Positions 60,567 to 64,000 of a stretch of 64,000 nucleotides of DNA are shown here, piece after piece. The stretch lies in the NCBI GenBank assembly GCA_950295325.1, contig OX485803.1, positions 75,345,554 to 75,409,553 of the forward strand. The letters are read 5' to 3'. This DNA comes from Polytrichum commune. Its lineage: Eukaryota; Streptophyta; Polytrichopsida; Polytrichales; Polytrichaceae. Each line of letters begins with the position of its first letter. Position 1 is the stretch's first letter. The notes below the pieces were generated by a model. That model saw nothing but the letters and a program-made list of their open reading frames with translations. It had not been told where the DNA came from and made no database searches. The position numbers were made by a program, and so were the translations under genes.

Positions 60567-63144
60567 GATCCAGCGCATGAAGTTCGTTCGTACGTCTAAC
60601 TATTATGATGTGAGGATATTCAATTAAAGCATGCTTGCGGGATACGTAGCCTGCAATGGGCCTGAAATCCTGGAGTACCGACTACGATTCCCCGCAATGT
60701 AGGAATGTGAAGTTTGAATCTGTTCCCCGCAAGTTGGCCGTTGGTGGTATGACGGTGTCAACCGCCGCGGTTTGCCGCTGCAGCTCATATTCCAGAGTCG
60801 CTATACTTGCTCCCCCAATTCCTACAAAGCTTCCCGAAGCAGGTTGTGTATGGATTTGTATTCTAGAAACTAGAATGAGCAGATTGTAAGGGGGAGTTTC
60901 CACGTAGGCAGCTCGCCCACTAGATTCTAGATAATAGTGGGTCGGAGGTGTTCACAAGCCACATTCTGGCGGTTCTTTAGAATGTGGAGGTGCATGGATA
61001 TGGGCCACTAGACTTTCAAGCATTCATTAAAGACTACAAGTGTTTGTCACTGAAGGGTAAGATTGTTTGAAGATTCAAGAAAATCAATGTTGGTCTAGAA
61101 CTCCAACCTTGGTAACTGGAGGAGGAGGTTAGTTGATGGGCCCGGATTTGAGAAGATGGGAGTAGCTAGTTGACACAGACGAACCCTACCCCACCAAATA
61201 TCTTCACATTTGCACTAGAATTTGGTGGGTGACCAACCTGCATGGAAAGTCACCCTAAAACGAGTAGACTTGGTGCTACTATATTCTAAAATAGAGGGTG
61301 CTAAAACCATCACTTTGAAAGCTGAGTATATCTATTTATTATGAGATTGAGATAAACTAAAGTGGCTATTGTTAGCAATTGAAAGGGGGTTCCACCGCAC
61401 CAAAGTAAGGTTGAGGCATCTGTAACCAATAAAATAAGAGAGTTTGCATCTATTTAGGAGGAGTAACAAGGGGGGGGGGTAATTTATCTTCCAAAGAGAA
61501 ACAAATTCTAAGGAGAACGCTATTTTATTTTTTATAATTTTATATATATGGAAATTGCTATAAATTTGAAGTGGTAAAGTTAGGGTATCACATAGTTGAT
61601 TTATAAGTTAGCCCATAATTGCTCATCTAAATGCTAATGCTTGGCCACAACAATTGTCAAAACTCTTATAAGGGCAATCAATCACAATTTGCCATCACAT
61701 AAACCTTAACTTCATTCGCCTAAAAAATATAGATCTCATTTGTGTCAGCATTACATGATCCTAGTGAGCAAGTTAAATCGACATGATCAACTATACATGC
61801 CTTGACCTTATGCCTTCTTTGGATTTTATACGCAAAAATTATAAAGGTTCAAAATTTCATTGATAGATTACCCAAAACTATTAGGAGGGTTTGATGTTCA
61901 GATGGTGAACATTCTCATAAGCAATATGTACTTATTGTCCAAGATTTCAGGGTGTTGGTTTTGGATGGGGTGTTGGTTTTTAGCACCCTCTACCTTAAGG
62001 CTTAGAGGACATTGACCCTTTTAGGAACAATGTTTATAGTAATACTATTTAGCATGGGATGGCAACCCCCCCCCCTCTAAGAACACTTATTTTTAAATCA
62101 CTTCATATGTTGTTAATGGATTGACAAGTTGTTGTTGTTGTTGTTGTGTATTTTTTTTTTAAATATGAAGAGGAGATGTATGCTTGGAAAGAGGGCATTG
62201 AGAGGAATCCATTGATACAATTTGTATCTAAATTAGAAAAGGCATACACTATCAAATGTCATTTTGAAAACCAATTAGAAGTGACATTTTTCTTTCTAAA
62301 ACAAGGGTCACCATCCAGATCTCCTAGGTGTTAAATTTTATTTAAATAATGATTTTCTGGAGATATTGAAGTCTTCAAAATGATTATAATGCAAGTATGT
62401 AGCTCCCAAATAATGCTTCTTAGAGATGGTTCAACTGCTCCTTACTAGGTTCCAAAGATGATGAAACTATATTATAAGTAAATTTAGACTTATTTATGAG
62501 TTTGGACAAAATGAAATTTTATATATGCACTTCTATTAGCGAACCCTATGATAGAAATGATAGCAACTGTTCCTAGATGTGGACTTCATCTCTTGCTATA
62601 GCATGTGTTCGTTACATACACACTATGTCATTTGTGGAAAAAAACACACATCTAGAGGGAACATTTGATCAAATTGGTTCTCAAAGTACGTATAATTGGG
62701 ATTTTCATCATAGTTTTTTAATTTCTTCCTTCAAATAATTTGTTGTGCAATGTGCATGTCTCAATTGTGCAAAAAACACTCTTAGATGCATCACTTAATT
62801 TTGACAAGTCTTTTGTCCATATTTACCTAAGTCCTAATTATGACCCCTGCAAGTGCTACATATAGTTGCCATACCATACTATTATTTATGTTTGTGTTCT
62901 AATTTAATGGACACGTTCTAAATTGAATAAAGATCCTACAATTCTAAAGGATATCGACGTCGAAGTAATGATCGATATTCACAATATTAGATACTTGCTC
63001 ACTAAATGTGGAGACACAGTCAACCATAGCACAACATTCCGGAATTATTTTAAGAATCTGGTTTGATTGGCTATATTATTACCCGGCAATTATTTCAAAG
63101 TGTCGGTTGAACCGACTATTTGATAACACTGACAATTATTTGTA
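60567..63144. other. Non-coding stretch with a decayed copy of the 11.7-kb ORF
   Basis: About 61270-61420 resembles 11938-12087 (ctaaaatagagggtgctaaa against ctaaagtagatggtgccaaa) but is full of stops. A G-run is near 61470, a C-run near 62067 and (GTT)n near 62131. The frame at 62146-62334 matches nothing known. Confidence 0.45.
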
Positions 63145-63152
63145 GAGCTGAT

Positions 63153-63386
63153 CATTGATTGGGGAGATTTTTGGGCATTCATAATCGGTTGAGATCCTAG
63201 TGTTTGCAAGTCCAACTGGTTACATGGTGACATCCTCCGGTTTCCCTTTATTAAATTGGGGTATATATATTCTATAAATTTCTCTAAAACGATCGGTAAT
63301 TTTCCTGCAATCTTGAACTTCAACCGGTTATTTCTCAAACTCAACCAGTTCATTTATAACTAAGTGCCGGTTCTCCCCGATCATTG
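63153..63386. mobile_element. hAT-type MITE, family A (234 bp)
   Basis: Exact 8-bp duplication gagctgat at 63145-63152 and 63387-63394. TIRs cattgattggggaga and the complement of caatgatcggggaga. This is the clearest member for defining the family ends. Confidence 0.92.
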
Positions 63387-63558
63387 GAGCTGATTTTGAC
63401 ATCGGAAATGAGCATCAAAGGCCTGGGATCAATGTGATCCCTGTTGAGATGAAATAACCACAAATCCAGAAGGAATAGCTTATTACTATGTGCCTTTTAT
63501 CTCGGTAAGATTGATGGGGCACCAGCTCAATTACCAATGCACAAGGCCAGTGAGTCAA

Positions 63559-63780
63559 GTCAGGGAGAACTGAGCGCTAGTTACAGACAAACCGGCTGTG
63601 TTTGAGAAATAACCGGGTTGAGGTTCAAGACTACTTCAGGAAAAATACGGATCATTTTAAGGCATCTATGGAATATACCTCAACTTAATATTGAAGAAAA
63701 ACACGAAAGATGTCAACACGGAAGCAGTTGGAGTTGGAAACACTAGGATCCCAACCGATTATGCGCAAAATCCTTGAAGT
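63559..63780. mobile_element. hAT-type MITE, family A, degenerate copy
   Basis: Left end near aagtcagggagaactg, interior aaataaccgggttgaggttc and cactaggatcccaaccgatt; right end decayed around gcgcaaaatccttg. No duplication read. Confidence 0.6.
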
Positions 63781-63954
63781 TCCGGAAATTGCACAAGACA
63801 GCTCAGCCCTACGCACAACTTGGGGCTTATATTAAAAAGGGGGATTTCATTCTTGAGACCTGCCATATTCTTGGAATTAAAAGCCTGAAATCCTTTCCGC
63901 ATCAGATGACAACATGCCCAAGAGGCTCTTCTTCTCAGTATCCCGGGAGAGTTA

Positions 63955-64000
63955 GGGCCACTTCACACACAAGAGTGAAGGCCCGTGACCATTGCAATCT
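63955..64000. mobile_element. PIF/Harbinger-like MITE, P1 type, cut by the window end
   Basis: gggccacttcacacacaag begins after TTA (63952-63954), followed by a gtgaaggcccgtgacc phrase typical of P1a/P1b. Only the first 46 bases are in the window. Confidence 0.75.

Overview
This is a 64 kb piece of a nuclear plant genome: gene-poor, AT-rich and full of transposable elements. The plant assignment rests on three things: a spliced nuclear gene for a YidD/DUF37 protein, an initiator tRNA-Met of plant type, and tandem genes for kinases with a helical N-terminal domain of the DUF1221/MLKL-like type. A non-seed land plant (fern, lycophyte or bryophyte) would fit the transposon mix, but that is only an inference.

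Real genes are confined to 44-58.4 kb. A six-exon gene (44203-47562, +) encodes a 250-residue YidD protein, probably plastid-targeted; all five introns are GT-AG and keep frame. An intact initiator tRNA gene lies at 51402-51473 (-). Two paralogous kinase genes sit head to tail on the minus strand. The upstream one (56161-58339) has one 271-bp intron and keeps the catalytic residues. The downstream one (53550-55203) has lost the DFG aspartate and the usual alpha-C glutamate, so it looks like a pseudokinase; its 3' end carries a triplicated acceptor/terminal-exon cassette. A broken copy of the kinase start lies just upstream (58590-58690). Active kinase plus pseudokinase with a shared helical N-terminus resembles a RIPK3/MLKL-type pair; that is a hypothesis.

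The rest is mobile DNA. 0-13 kb: a 380-bp direct repeat, several ~225-bp hAT-type MITEs with 8-bp target duplications, and PIF/Harbinger-like MITEs with TAA/TTA duplications. 13-20 kb: a MITE with an internal 77-bp tandem expansion and a compound MITE. 20-26 kb: a tRNA-derived SINE, a 1.08-kb hAT relic with a transposase C-terminus, another Harbinger-like MITE and a decayed minus-strand ORF. 26.3-30.4 kb: the 5' half of an LTR retrotransposon (2.1-kb LTR, tRNA-Asp primer site, unusual CCHC ORF, gag). 30.9-35.5 kb: a 1-kb hAT element, a 5'-truncated non-LTR retrotransposon with a restriction-like endonuclease, and nested MITEs. 36.9-38.8 kb: a solo LTR. 49-49.6 kb: a TTAA-flanked piggyBac-like element. 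50.3-52.0 kb: two strong inverted repeats that would fold as RNA hairpins. 60-64 kb: more MITEs.

The recurrent theme is nested insertion: many copies have readable target duplications, so their order of arrival can be worked out.
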